A DNA stretch of 64,000 bases from Adineta steineri (GCA_905250115.1 CAJNOI010000044.1:414745-478744); one strand, 5' to 3'; numbered from the stretch's first letter, positions 24,407-37,153 are shown. Translations and numbers: made by a program. Notes: a model not told the origin generated them from the letters alone.

Positions 24407-25276
24407 TCAATTAGATAAGAATAATTTTTTTTTGTATTTACTTTGTTGAGGTAATTTTATTGGTTCTTCATATGATGATTGTTCTTTCTTTTGATAAAAA
24501 CAAGGATTTGATATTGAATGACGTATAAAAATCATATGTTGTTGATTAACAATTTTAACATTATTATAAAAGAATGATATTCTATACATTCCTGCTTTCG
24601 TTGTTGGTGTATAACTACATGAAAACAATTTTGTATAACCTTGATTATATGTATTGATATATTTAAGATCAATTGTAACTAATTTATCATCAGGATCTAA
24701 GATAAATACATCAATAGGTAATGATGAACTTGTTTTTGTTGTTGTTGTCAATTCAAAACAAAATAAACATGTTTTATTAAGTTCATTATTAGGATTATAT
24801 GATTGTATACCTTGACCAAAGCAAAGTATTTCAGTATTTTTTATTGGATAAGAACGTTTTTGTGATATTGTTGGTAATCTTAATTTTGATATGAAATCAT
24901 CAAAATATTTATCATTAACAAGTAATTCACTTGTTGTTATTGTTGATATTGGTGATATATGAAGATATTCATTTGTAAGACAAATAATTTCATTTAAAAC
25001 TCGTAATGAATCCGAACAATGTATACGATAAATATTTGGACATATGGAATCAAATCGAATAAATAATTTTCGTATACATGGTAAAACACGAAGAAAATAA
25101 TCTTGATTTTGTGATGTTGACATAATTGAAGATTTTTTCATGTCAAGTAAATCAAGTTCATTTGGATTATTCCATATAAAATCATAATCATCTTTTGAAA
25201 GTTTTGAAGGTAATGTATCACTTAAATATGATGATGATGATGATGAATTCATATGATACTGTTGATGTATACCCAT
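24407..25276 (-). CDS. Protein with one filamin-type repeat
   Basis: A single exon encodes 289 residues. The N-terminal half (about 1-135) is a Ser-rich start followed by helices of no known family (FLRVLPCIRKLFIRFD...). The C-terminal half resembles one filamin repeat: ILCFGQGIQSYNPNNELNKT, then DVFILDPDDKLVTIDLKYI, SCSYTPTTKAGMYRISFFYNN and MIFIRHSISNPCF. It ends in a basic tail. A GTAAAT near the 3' end (about 24440) could act as a splice donor that would replace the last ten or so residues. Its position 360 nt upstream of another filamin-repeat gene on the same strand suggests a tandem duplication or a split gene. The repeat assignment is by pattern only. Confidence 0.65.
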   Translation of the reverse strand: MGIHQQYHMNSSSSSSYLSDTLPSKLSKDDYDFIWNNPNELDLLDMKKSSIMSTSQNQDYFLRVLPCIRKLFIRFDSICPNIYRIHCSDSLRVLNEIICLTNEYLHISPISTITTSELLVNDKYFDDFISKLRLPTISQKRSYPIKNTEILCFGQGIQSYNPNNELNKTCLFCFELTTTTKTSSSLPIDVFILDPDDKLVTIDLKYINTYNQGYTKLFSCSYTPTTKAGMYRISFFYNNVKIVNQQHMIFIRHSISNPCFYQKKEQSSYEEPIKLPQQSKYKKKLFLSN

Positions 25277-26724
25277 TTTCTTCGGAGAAAAATATTCTTG
25301 ATTAAATAAACATAAATTGGCCTAGAAGATATATATACATATAAATAAAAAGCTTAGGCAAATCAAGTCTAGTCACAGATATGAAGGAGAAATAGCAATA
25401 AAATAATGATTATAAACGACATATCGAATACCTAAACGTGTAATCATCTGTACATGACGATAAATTGTCCTTCGACATATTCGCTAGCATGTTACACTTT
25501 ACTCAATTAATATATAAGAAAGAAAAATACAATAAAAAACTTGAAATAGTATAATGATTATGATTTTTAATCTTGTAAAATTTACTCGAAAGAAGTAAGT
25601 TATATGACTACTGTCTGAAATAAAAGAAGCTATAAAATTTTTGTTGACTAAATCAGACAAACAAGTGTAAATTTTCAGGGACATTTATTTTATATATATA
25701 ATCATTCATTACTGTTGAATTCTATTGCAGATAGATGACTTTCAAGAATTTTAGAAGGACATTTTAATCGATACTATTCATACATTCGAGAGAATTATAG
25801 TGTTAAGTTGATTGTAACCTATACTAACATCATATTATCTTCACGTTCAGATGCGTATATTTAAAAATACAACATACTTTTTATGTTCATTAAATATCGA
25901 TTTGAATGCTATCATATGATCATTAGGATATAGGTGGTTAGTACATTCGATACTATATATAGATACTCTATTGTTGTTTGAAGGAGTAGAAAGAAGGCGA
26001 AGAAAACTTATAACACAAATTAAATTGTGTCGTTTTGACTTTTTTTTCAATGTATATACAAGATTCTTCTATGACTGTTATAGGATTTCGATAAAAATAA
26101 TATGTCTATGTATTTTGAGTAATATAATGTAAACTATCATTTAAAACTAAGATTATTTATTATAATCATTCTTAGATTCTCCTTTGCTATTGTAATATGA
26201 CTCACATCACAATTTCTACAAGCTATTTTTAATCTTAATAAATCCTCTTCGATTACTCACGTACAACTATATTAGTAATTTCATCTATGTATGCAATAAA
26301 TTGTTGTTTAATACATACGTTACTTTGATCTTTTTTTTCTCTATACATCTTCTATGAACAGTTGAAGAAGTTTAAATGAACCATTCTATTCTCAAATTGC
26401 TACTTACTTACATCCTACCTCTTCAATAATGAACGATTGAATTAATCTTTAGTAATCCTCAAAAGTATAATCAACATTATTCTTTCGCCCATAGTAGTAG
26501 TGACGATAGTTCTCCCTTCTAATCAGTGAAAGCAATCAATAAGAATAACAAAAAGGAAAAAAATTGAATCTTATTCAGCATGACTAATATCTCATCAAAA
26601 ATATAATGATAGATCGATTCGTTCATTTAATGATTAAGAAGTATTATATATGCATGAAAGAAATAAGAATGAAAATTTCTATCTATCCATTAGAACGTGC
26701 GTAAAAAAAAAGAAGATCTATTAC
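25277..26724. other. Intergenic region
   Basis: About 1.4 kb of AT-rich sequence with no coding frame that I can support, ending at the tRNA terminator. Confidence 0.5.
26703..26711 (-). terminator. RNA polymerase III terminator of tRNA-Asp
   Basis: A run of nine T on the minus strand starts about 13 nt past the tRNA 3' end, the usual Pol III stop signal. Confidence 0.8.
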
Positions 26725-26795
26725 TCCGCGGCGGGGAATCGAACCCCGGTTTCCCGCGTGACAGGCGGGGATACTAACCACTATACTACCGCGGA
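26725..26795 (-). tRNA. tRNA-Asp (anticodon GTC)
   Basis: The minus strand gives a 71-nt cloverleaf. The acceptor arms TCCGCGG and CCGCGGA pair fully. The D-arm region reads GTATAGTGGTTAGTATC (A box), the anticodon loop is CCTGTCACG with anticodon GTC, and the T arm holds GGTTCGATTCC (B box). It matches the eukaryotic cytosolic tRNA-Asp(GTC) closely outside the acceptor stem. No intron. A T-run terminator follows. Confidence 0.97.
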
Positions 26796-27931
26796 CAATG
26801 TTCATTCTTTCAAACTAATCAACGATTGACAATATTATTTTTTTCTAATGATCTTAACTCATATATAAAATAAATATATATCATATGGAAAGAAGACTTA
26901 CATGCATTCTATTAAAACTTGTCAGCAACTTCACAGTCGTTGAAAAAACATACTTTTCACTTCTATTTAATCTTTTGTATAAAAAAAGAGAAGAAGTAAA
27001 GAATATATTATTTACAGACACATGCGAATATAAACAATTGAGAAGAGTGTTTTGTTGACTAATACTGAAAGTAGTCAGTCATCGAGTGGCTTAAGAAATA
27101 CAAAACAGTAACAAATTTTTTCAATTCGTTTTCACTTGTTTTTTTGTATTCTCAATTTCAGAAACGAAAAACCACTACGACAAATAATAGAAACTCAAGG
27201 TCGAACAGTGTGTACTTATGATGAAATAATTCATCGTGTTACTGTTTTTAATCAATAATTTTTATCTGTTAATAATTTATATGCTCATTTTCTATCATGA
27301 CAACAAAAAAAAATAACAGCTGTACTAAATAATTTAAAATCAAGATTTTTATTTTTTCTATATAGAACAGACTATGATAACATACTTTTATTTCTTTTGA
27401 CGACAACATAAAATAAACAATGTTGAAAAAAGTGAAGATTGTATATATGTTTTTATACTAAACGTATGTATAAGAAACGAACAGATGCTAAAATATGTAT
27501 GAATATGGTATGTTATACAATGATAAAAGATAATATCTGGAAATATGTGATAAATGGATAAATGAAGAATCACATGTTCTATTCGTGTATGTTAATTAAA
27601 TAAAAACGCAATAGAAAAAAAACAAACTATCTATAAATAGATGGTTATTTAATTGTACGTCATTTTTTTTAATTTCAAACGAACTTATTCAAGTGTTATT
27701 GTAGTTTCAGTAGAGAACATGCAAAAAAAACAATATTCAATAGATTTGTTGCACTAGGTAAATAGTAAGAATTCACACGTTTTATAGGTTTCATACCATA
27801 CTATTTTCATAAAAAAGAAGAACCCTTGAGACTGTGGTTAGGATTAAGTGTCTTTTGTTTTTTAGTTGTTTAAAAAAATGATGGTTTTGTTTCATTTTAT
27901 TATACGCTAAAAAAAATGAGCATGGTAAATT
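26796..27931. other. Intergenic region with a possible exon remnant
   Basis: Mostly AT-rich. The only coding-like piece is on plus near 27162-27258 (listed separately). The rest holds the 3' side of the TRPA-like gene and no supported feature. Confidence 0.45.
27162..27258 (+). pseudogene. Possible ENY2-like exon remnant
   Basis: Directly after a T-rich tract and CAG acceptor, one frame reads PLRQIIETQGRTVCTYDEIIHRVTV in two adjoining pieces (PLRQIIETQGRT and VCTYDEIIHRVTVFNQ) before a stop. The pattern, with an I-I-x-x-x-G turn, a Thr-rich step and a D/E-x-I-I-x-x-V-T run, recalls the middle of ENY2 / Sus1 (C-K-E-V-I-K-E-K-G then VTVDDLVAEITP). No upstream exons or the N-terminal GW helix were found, so it would be a fragment or a divergent terminal exon. 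The link to ENY2 is a weak impression. Confidence 0.25.
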
Positions 27932-30900
27932 TTATTGAACAGTTAGAAATTGATCGAAATTTGATGCTTGAGTTTCCTTTGTTGTTAATAATCGTTTTAG
28001 CGTTTTTTCTAAATTAATTTCGTATTCTAAAACTTGATTTGCTTGTGTACATAATATATGAAGAATATCTAATAATTTTCTTAATTCAGCTGCATAAGGA
28101 TGATTTATTAATAATTCATCTTCATCATCTTTATGTTCATCTGTTTTATTTTGAATGGATTCTTTGAGATAATGATCGACGATTTCTTGTTCGATTATAT
28201 TCGATTTTAACCAAGTTTTACTTGGTAGAGTTGATTCAATATAAATAAGATCACGAATCCAATAAGCATCTAGAAATAAATCAATTTTGAATTCTAGATT
28301 TTAATTTAATTTTAACTCACTAGCTTTTGCTCGTGCGTTATCTATTGAACTTTGAATATCACCAACTGTTATACCTAATAAAAGATTAATAAAAACAATA
28401 GTCATTATAACAATAAATGGTACAAATATAAATGATGCAGCTGTAAATGTTGCTTTAGAAAAAAATAATGTTTCATAATCAAATTCTCCAACAATCATCG
28501 ACGAAGATTTATGTAATGTTTTTGTTAATGTTACAAATGCTGGTTGATTAAAAAATATCATTTTTATTGACATTGTAAATGCAATAAGTAATGGAAATAT
28601 TGAAATTAATAATAAGACAAATTTTATTAAGATTGATTCAAGCATAACAAGAGATTGTCCAAAAAATGGTACTGAACGAAGTATAACAGCGATATTAAAC
28701 CATTGAAATAAGATTGCAAATGATTTTATTTGCCATTGTTCATTTGTCATATGATTTTTTAATGGTATAAATGCAGCTAATGTTGAAATAAATGTGATTA
28801 ATCCAAATAATTGTGCAAATGGAACATGAAAACCTCGATATAGAATAATTTCAAGGAAAACTTTCAGTATATTTATTGTCGATAATGTAAGAATAATCCA
28901 TCGAATTATTGAACTAGTTATTATTGAATATAGAATAGTTTTTGTTGGTATTTGTAATGATAATGAATTGATAACTGGAGCAGGTACAATAAGAACATAG
29001 CATGTTAAAATAAATAAAAGTAAAAAAGATAAAATACGAGGTAAATAAAACCATAAACGATACAATTTCCATTTATGTGCCATTAATTGTTGAATAAGAG
29101 GATGTTCAAGTATGGAATGATGTTCACGATCAAGAGCAATTATCAGTGGATGATTACGATAGAGTTGACGACTACTTCTTGTATACAATCTATTGTTATC
29201 CCTAATAAATTAATTATAAAAATCTTCATTAGATTTAGATTGATTTTTACTTACAGAAAATAATCATCAATATATTTATAATTATAAGTTGTTCGTTCGA
29301 ATGTTTCTCCAAAGAAATCTATTCTATTTGTTTTTAATATTAATTTATCCAATGCATGTTGTGCGCAATCTGGTATATATCGAATCATATCTCTTAATGG
29401 TGTTTGATGTGAATTTCTTATTGCCATAAGCCAATATTCTGTAAGTGGATGTTCTAAAAGTACATGTATTGTTTCAATTTGTCGATATTTTATTGCAATT
29501 TCTAAAGGATTTTCTTCTTTCTCGATATCAAAATCGACTCCAATATTTTGAGAAATTAAAAGTTTTACAATATCAACAAAACCATTTTGACAAGCAGTAA
29601 TCAAAGGTGATTGCCTTCGTAATAGAACCGAATGAAATTCAGTCATATATGTTATAGAATTTTTTATTAATAAATCAGCACATTGACTATGTCCATTTTG
29701 TATAGCAGAATGAAGGGGTAATTGACCAAGATAATTTACAAGTAAAACATTGGCACCATAATTAAGAAGCATTTGAATACATGACGCATGACCTTGTTCA
29801 GCTGCTAAATGTAATGGAGTTTTTCCATCTTCATTTTGTGCATCGATATACAAACGTAAGTTTGACGATGATGTTGTCGTCTGAATATTAATTGTATCTG
29901 AATCAATTGTTGTTGCAGTGGAATAACTACGACTTTTCATTGATAAAAATTTATTTGATTTTCGAATATAATTATAAAGAAATTCTATTAAATCATAAGA
30001 ATTATTTTGTGCAGCGATGTGAATTGCATTCATACGTTGTTTATCAGTTGTATCCCATCGTATATATGGATGAGTTAATAATAATGAACACATATCAATG
30101 GAACCAGTTTGAATAGCTATTAGAAATATTGAACGATCATTTCGATTTTCAACTTGATCAAGTATTGACAATGATTGATCATTAATAGAACATAATAAAC
30201 GATCAACAATTGGAATATGAACATTTGATACAGCAATCATTATTGCATTCATATGATTATTATCAAGACTTGAAATATCAGCACCAAATGCAATTAATCT
30301 ATCGATAATATCAGGATGCGTTGTAACAGATAAAGCTGTTTGACCATGATTATCCTTGATTTCTAGAAGTGATGATTGTGTAAGATTATAAAGTTCTTCG
30401 ATAATATCAAGACGATTCGATACACTTGCTATATGCAGTGAAGATTGTTCATATGAATTTAATATTGTTGGATCAGCACCAAAACCATAAAGAAGATTCA
30501 GCATAGATCGATCACAAAATTTAGCTAGACAATTACATATATTTTATTATTAAAATTTGTTTGACACATTTACCTGCTATATGTAAAACAGTACCCATTG
30601 GTTCTGTTTGTTCATTAATAAAGAATTTTAAATCATTATCAGTATATTCTGTTAGAATATATTCAACTAGTTCAATATTTCCGCTTTGTACAGCTAAATG
30701 TAAACATGTTGCATCTGTATTTGTTTTCATTTCTAGAAGTTCTTGAAATTTCAATTTTTCTTTGAAATGAATTAGTTTTATAATTTCTAAATGTCCTTTT
30801 ATACATGCATGATGAACTGGTATCCATTCATCAGCATCCATAGCATCGATTTCAGCATTTTGTTCCATTAAATATTCTACGATCGATAAAGAACCTTCTT

Positions 30901-31830
30901 TACATGCTAAATGTAATGGACGAATTCCCTGACGATCTCCAGCCTAAATAAAAGAAAAATATGATTCAAAACGATTCCAATTTTTTTGTTGTTATTGTAA
31001 ATTTACTTCAATATCTGCATTTAATGTAATTAATAGTTTAACACCTGATAAATTATGACGAGCTACAGCATAATGAAGTGGTGTTTGAAGATATTTATCA
31101 CGTGCATTGATATCACCATTAGCTTTAGCAAATAAATAAATCAATGGATGAATACTTGGAAGAATTTTTGTAATATATTCTTCTTGCCATGTTTGAGCAT
31201 CTTGAATCTGTTAAAATTCAAAACAAGAAAGACTTTTTAACACATATATAATATTTATTTTAATACTTGATCACCAAAATCAGTTTCAATTAGAACTTGA
31301 TTTTCTATATTTAACATACTATTCGGTGAACGAAACGCAGAATGCATCGGCGTTTGACCATTTACATCTTTTATATTAACACCAAATCTGTTAGAATATA
31401 GAAAAATATATTATATTGTTAACTTCTTTTTTCTAAGTAGATACTTAAAATTCATATTCGATAAAAGTATTGTACAAACATGTAATTGTTGATAACGAGC
31501 AGCATGATGCAATGGTGAAAGGCCTGTATCAGTATCAAGTCGATCAGCTATTTGAGCTGCATATTCAGCCAATGTTGACATTTGTCGACTATAATCAATA
31601 AATAAACGTAACCGATGTAAATCTCCTTCACGACAAATCTATACAATGAATCGTAAAGTTATAATAATACAACTTTAACTAAATATTCTGACTTGACTAA
31701 TTAAACTGGTAGTCCAATCATATGTTTCGTATATGATTTCTTCTTCTTCATTAGATTGATTATCTGTTAGAGGAGTTTCTTCTGTAAATGAACTTAACAA
31801 TAAATGTTCTTGATCTTCATCGTTATCCAT
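27932..31830 (-). CDS. TRPA-like ankyrin-repeat cation channel
   Basis: About eight exons encode near 1,170 residues. After an acidic N-terminus (MDNDEDQEHLLL), roughly the first 750 residues are ankyrin repeats, with many T-P-L-H-x-A units (for example GKTPLHLAAEQGHASCIQMLL). A six-helix channel core follows, with helices including LLLFILTCYVLIVPAPV, FGLITFISTLAAFI, FVLLLISIFPLLIAF and FVPFIVIMTIVFINLLLG. The pore loop region reads SSSMIVGEFDYETLFF, matching the M-M-x-G-E-x-D-Y type of TRPA channels, and the last helix runs into NLLLGITVGDI, the TRPA signature after S6. A cytosolic C-terminal exon adds about 110 residues. TRPA channels are plasma-membrane sensors of heat, irritants or mechanical stimuli. 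Whether it is TRPA1, painless or pyrexia type needs a tree. Confidence 0.9.
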
Positions 31831-32303
31831 GATAGAAAAAAAATGATTACTCTTTTATGTAAGATCCTTACTATAATATTTTATCTTTTTTATCTTCATA
31901 TAATGGACGTTATCAAGTTTCTTTTTCTTACGGTAAATATATGAAATAAGAATTTACATATGATATTCGAAGGACAAAAGATTTCAAAATCTAATCGATT
32001 TTTTAGTTTTTGTTAGATGCTGTAAAATTATGCTAAGAATGTTAGAGCTTAAGTTTTGTAAAAAATGATTGTGACAATTAAAATCGATTGATCGAATATT
32101 TAAAAAGAAAATTGAATAATTTTCAAGTTTTATCAAATAGAATTTAATTTCAATTCAAATTACCAAGTTAAGTTCAATTTTGAATGAAAAAAAACAAAAA
32201 GAGTTTTCTTCGTTCTTTTTTTTATCAAAAATTGAATCGATTTTTTCATTGATTTTTAACAATAAAACTTTATTCTTTCTATTTTTCAAAATTAAAATTC
32301 CAT
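31831..32303. other. Intergenic region
   Basis: About 470 bases between two minus-strand genes, with A/T-rich sequence and no supported feature beyond promoter and 3' untranslated sequence. Confidence 0.5.
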
Positions 32304-34403
32304 TCACAAAACTGTTACAAATTTTTGAATTCGATGATTAAAACTATCAACAACGTAAAGATTTCCTTCATCATCAAAAGATATACCACGGGGTTGATCC
32401 AATTGATTTAATTGATTTCCTTGACCATTTCCACCAACAATAATTTCACCTTTTTCTTTTTCTTCACACCAACGCATTATTCGATGATTCCCACAATCTC
32501 CCACATAAATTTGACCCAAATCATCAACAATTATTCCTTGAGGATAACACAATTGATTGAGATTTCCTCCTTTTCCATTTCCTCCAGCCACAATTATTCC
32601 TTCTTTTGCACCTTTTCTCCATTTCATTACACGATGATTGTTTTGATCTGATATGTAAACACATTGATCGTCATCAACAAAGATAAAAGTAGGACAATCG
32701 AGTTGATTAAGTTGATCACCTTTTCCATTTCTACCTGCTACTAAAATTCCTTCGTTGTTGTATTCAACCATTTTCCATCGTCTCACTTCATTATTACTAC
32801 AATCAGAAACATAAAGAAACCCATTTTTATCCATTGCCAAGCCAGAACAGTCAATATTCTGAATGAGAATTTGTTGCTTTTGATTCAACCATTGAATCAC
32901 TCGACTGTTCTCAAAATCAGCAATGATGATCGAATGATTTTGTTGGTCAACAATCACATCTAGTGGATTATTTAACTGATTCATTCGATTTCCTTGTCCA
33001 TTTCCACCTGCAATGAGTTGTCCTTCTTTTGCATTACATTTCCATACAACAATACGATGATTATTATAATCAACAATAAGAATATTTTTCTTTTTATCAA
33101 TAAAGATCCCTTCAGGATCAGTGACTTGATTTAATTTCCGTCCTAGTCCATGTCCACCAGCTACAGTCGTGGCATTTTGTTTCCATTTGTTGAATTTAAG
33201 GTCTAGAAAAGAATGAAAATAAAAGATTTTAATGAAAAGAAGAAGAGGAAAAAAAAAAGAAGATTAGTTTTCAATGAAACTTTGATTTCATTTTTTTGTC
33301 AAAGTTAAATTTTAAATGAAATGTTGATAAACATGTGTCATGAAAAGATAACTTTTATTTTATTTCGATTTGTCTTCTTTTCATTCTTTTTCTATTTAAA
33401 ATCCATATTGATGTCATATAAAAAAATCTCCTTGGACTTTTTCTTCAGATTTAAAACCATTTTATAGAGATTTTTAGTTTCTGAAATGATATATATTTAA
33501 TAAAAAATTCATTGATGAAATTTGTATTTGAAAGTTTATTCATCGATAAACCTATCTAGTAATAAAACAAAGAATATTACAAATATTTGACAAACAAAAA
33601 TATTGTTTGGAGTGTTTTACTGTAATGAATGAATAAATCTATCATCTCTACGCAGATTATCAGATTCAAATTTCATTTTTCTAATTTACTAAACGGTACT
33701 GAACAATATGTGAAGTGATAAAGTTCTAACAATATATCTTAAATAATTCAATTTTGTTTTTATTAATCAAACATATCTTTTCAAAGTCTGAAGAAAATTT
33801 AATTCAATTCTCTATTTATATTAATACTATTTAACTTCATCGAAAACTAGTACGTTTTTTCTAGAAATTATTTCTTAAGAACTTACTTTTTGATGAGATA
33901 ATTGAAATATCACTGATAAATGTTTGTGAATTTTGTTGAATAGAAATATTTGATGGATTATTTAATTCTTTTGCCATTTTTCTTAATTGATTTCTTAAAT
34001 GATTTAAATTATTTTCATTAAAATCATTTTCTTTCTGAAATCGTTGTATTTGTTCACTTAACCCATTAAATTTTATTTCAATATCATTCAACAATGTTTG
34101 TGATGATTTAATGACAATTTCTCTACATTCTTTTGCTTTTTGTTGAATTTTTGCAATTGAATTTCTTTCCCATTGATTAACTTGATTTACTAAAGAAAGA
34201 TCATGTGGACTTTGTTTTTGTTCATTAATTGTTTGTTTAAATTTATTATAATCATCAATAATATGATTTAGTTCTTCATTTAATCTTTGATGATGTTCTG
34301 GTATATGTATTGAACAAAATCGTTTTGAACATCCTTCACAAGTATATGTATTGTTTTCTCTGCTGCATGAAAAGCATCGTTTTCTATTGTTTGCCGTTGT
34401 CAT
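32304..34403 (-). CDS. B-box/coiled-coil NHL-repeat protein
   Basis: Two exons (33887-34403 and 32304-33202) joined across an unusually long 684-nt intron give about 471 residues. Residues 10-35 form a Cys/His zinc finger (CFSCSRENNTYTCEGCSKRFCSIHIPEH in two halves: C-x2-C...C-x2-C...C-x2-H-x3-H). Then comes a coiled coil of about 120 residues, then six NHL repeats with the repeated form V-A-G-G-x-G-x-G-x-x-L-N-Q-L-x-x-P-x-G-I-x-V-D and N-H-R-[IV]-x-[RK]-W, forming a beta-propeller. There is no RING domain, so it is TRIM-like without ligase activity. From memory such proteins are highly expanded in bdelloid rotifers; their function is unknown. The splice gives SSKN-LKFNKWKQ across the join. 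Confidence 0.85.
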
Positions 34404-35581
34404 GTCTTTGAATAGAAGTCTATAAAAAAAGTGAATATATCTTTATCCAATTTTCTAGATGTAAACTTAACAAATCAACGACAATAAAAACATTGTTTAG
34501 TCGTAAAAGATGATGTGTTTTTAATTTCAAAGAAAAATCCAGACAATTCTAATGATATTTATTCAATGAAACAATGTTTTAATGTAGATTCAGGTGGATG
34601 ATTTATCAATCTCTTATGCATCTAACTGTATTGTCATGTTCATTATCATCACCCTTATTCTCAAGATAATCACCGTTTGATATCATTTCAAAAAATAAAC
34701 TTACTTAAATGAAACTATTTAAAAGAATTGTATTTCTGAACTTCTGATATTCTGTAATTATTTCGATATGGATAAGAATACTGTCTATACAACTTGTAAG
34801 CGAATAAATAAAATATTCGTTCGCCACATTAACCACATATATGATCGTTTCGTTTTTCTTCTGTTCTGTTGATTTCTATCGAAATGTGTTATTTCTAAGT
34901 TACGAACAAAAGAAATATCACATAGCTATTTTCTTAGAATATATTGTATTGCGACGATAGAAATAATTTAAGCAGAGTAAACAGTTACGTTTTCTCCTCA
35001 AATCAACGATATTCAATGATGACATGAACTTATATAGACGACCAATTACAATATATGATTATTGTTCACAATGACTCTTACATGTTCTGTTTTTAAGATG
35101 TTTAGGAATCTATTTATCTTTAACATGAACACAAATATCGATTTTACTTTTCAAAATAACATCCAAATGATAAGTCATTATACAATTATTTATATTTTTC
35201 AATAGAAGACAACTAGTTTTATTCAAAGAAATATTTGAATAAAATAATGCTTTGAAATATATACATCATGTTTCAGTTGCATTAATAGTTAGGATAAATT
35301 ACCTTTTCACAGATCTTAATTTAAATAATTAGATCAAGATTTCATTAACATCAACAGATACTCTTCAAATTTAAATAACAAAAATATTTCGATAACATTG
35401 AGCCAAAAGATTCTATGTTTATTGTATGTTACAATAAGTAACTGTTTATCAATTATGATAGAAAAGAAAAGAAGATTATTTTATGTAATCAAAAGAAGTA
35501 GTATTTCTCATTTATTATGAATGCAAGTATATTGATTATCTTCTGGAAACATTAGTACGTTGTGTTAACTTTTGATCATTG

Positions 35582-35910
35582 ATGCTTTCCTCAAGACTTT
35601 CCGAAAGTTTTGATAGAAGAATGAGAAGAAATAACGATGAAGAAGCAGATGATCAGAAAACTAAACAAGAAAATCTTTTTGTAAAACAGATATTATGAAT
35701 GCCAATCATTTATAAAAACTTTGCATACAACTCTATGTTTCAATAATTAATTGAACACCATGCAAAAGAAGATAATTATCTAGTTGCTCGCTCAACTGAT
35801 GAGTGTGATCATATGTAACGTAGTAGTGTTGCAATTAAAAACAGTTATGTAAATAAGGCTTCCATGATAGCAGAAGGATGGAAATTTCAACTTAATATAA
35901 TAATTATGAG
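35582..35910 (+). pseudogene. Decayed coding-like stretch, unknown family
   Basis: Frames here read like protein rather than AT-rich noise, for example SESFDRRMRRNNDEEADDQ and VARSTDECDHM, then NKASMIAEGWKF. The pieces are short, interrupted and have no matching splice sites, so an old gene fragment is more likely than a live gene. I recognise no family. Confidence 0.25.
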
Positions 35911-36215
35911 AATAGTTACTTTTTCTATAAACAATTCATTACCGTTTAAACGTTTATTAATCAATTTTGCAAATGTTTTTCTTATGATCTCGATTTTATA
36001 TGTAAGAAGATTCTTTTGAGTGCCAATACTCATTAAGTACTAAAGTCTTAAATACATAAGTGTGTTCTTTTTTTCTGTAATTCTTTTTAATAAATTTGAT
36101 GAAAAGAGATTCAAAGTAAGTAAAGCTTTTGCTTGTCCAAGCGACTTCATCATACATTTAGACTTGATTTTTCTACTTAAGACTAATATTGAAAGGATGG
36201 ATGTAGATATTCGTC

Positions 36216-36410
36216 TCATTTATCATGAACAGCCGCACCCCCACTCTCATCATAAATATTAATTATATTTAATTTTTCATGAAAAATATCTATTTGAGAT
36301 TGTATTTTATCAAAATAGAATCGTCTCTTTAGATTTTCAATTTCATTATCTGGATAAAAACAAATAAAAATTATACTTTCTTTATGTTCATCAGCTTCAT
36401 GATTATTCAA
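36216..36410 (-). CDS. Doubtful small open frame
   Basis: A 64-residue minus-strand frame with mixed composition (NHEADEHKES, then FICFYPDNEIENLKRRFYFDKI and NIYDESGGAAVHDK). Composition is more protein-like than other short frames nearby, and it could be an exon of a lost or unseen gene. There is no supporting promoter or convincing splice site, and no recognised family. Confidence 0.2.
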   Translation of the reverse strand: MNNHEADEHKESIIFICFYPDNEIENLKRRFYFDKIQSQIDIFHEKLNIINIYDESGGAAVHDK

Positions 36411-37153
36411 GTTTAATTTGTAAATATCAAAAATGTTGAATTATTTCTGAAATATACAGCCAAAGATGGATTAAATTAGTTTTGTTATCCTAATGAAAGT
36501 AATGCTTATTTACTTACAGATAAGAGACAAAAAAACGAATAAATCGATGTATTTCTTCTTGTTTGATAATTATTAATATATCATCTGACTTTTTTTAAAA
36601 AATATATTTCAGAACAAATACATAAACAAACTTATTCGTTGTACAATAGAACCAGAACGAGTAAAGGAAGTATATTAATTTACACATGAATTTTGTTTTA
36701 GGATTTTCCACCTGCGTCATATTCTTTTACGAACTGATCGGTCCTCACTAATTTGATTGATAGACGACAAAACTACAATTCTGAATCGAACCAAAATTTC
36801 ATCAAAAACTCAGGTGAAAGAAAATTATTCTCAATGCTCATCGTAAAAAACAAAATTTAGTTTCTGTGAATACTTTAGTATATATCACAATGTATGATAT
36901 AATACTTTGATCTTTTTTATTTAGTATCACAAGTATTTGATTATTTGTGACCATGTTATTCTTTTTTGATCAATTTCTTTTAGTATCCACTTATTAATAT
37001 GTACTGTCAGCTAATGATGCCATAGAATATTCTTCACTATGAGAAAAATATTATCTTTTATCGTTCATAACAAATAGAGTGTAGGTGTGATTTTCTTAAG
37101 GAGGTTCTCTTAAGACTGTTTTATGTATGAGCAATGTATAGAAATTGAAGTGT

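Larger units (their letters stand above)
34404..37153. other. Gene-poor region with coding-like remnants
   Basis: About 2.7 kb without a convincing intact gene. A 38-codon plus frame (35582-35698) and a neighbouring broken stretch to about 35910 look like former coding sequence. A 64-residue minus frame lies at 36216-36410. The rest is AT-rich with nothing recognisable. Confidence 0.4.

Noticed and set aside
24048-24407. Joining the two filamin-repeat genes into one
   Set aside because: No splice acceptor is present just before the downstream ATG, and the upstream frame ends in its own stop, so two genes are the simpler reading.
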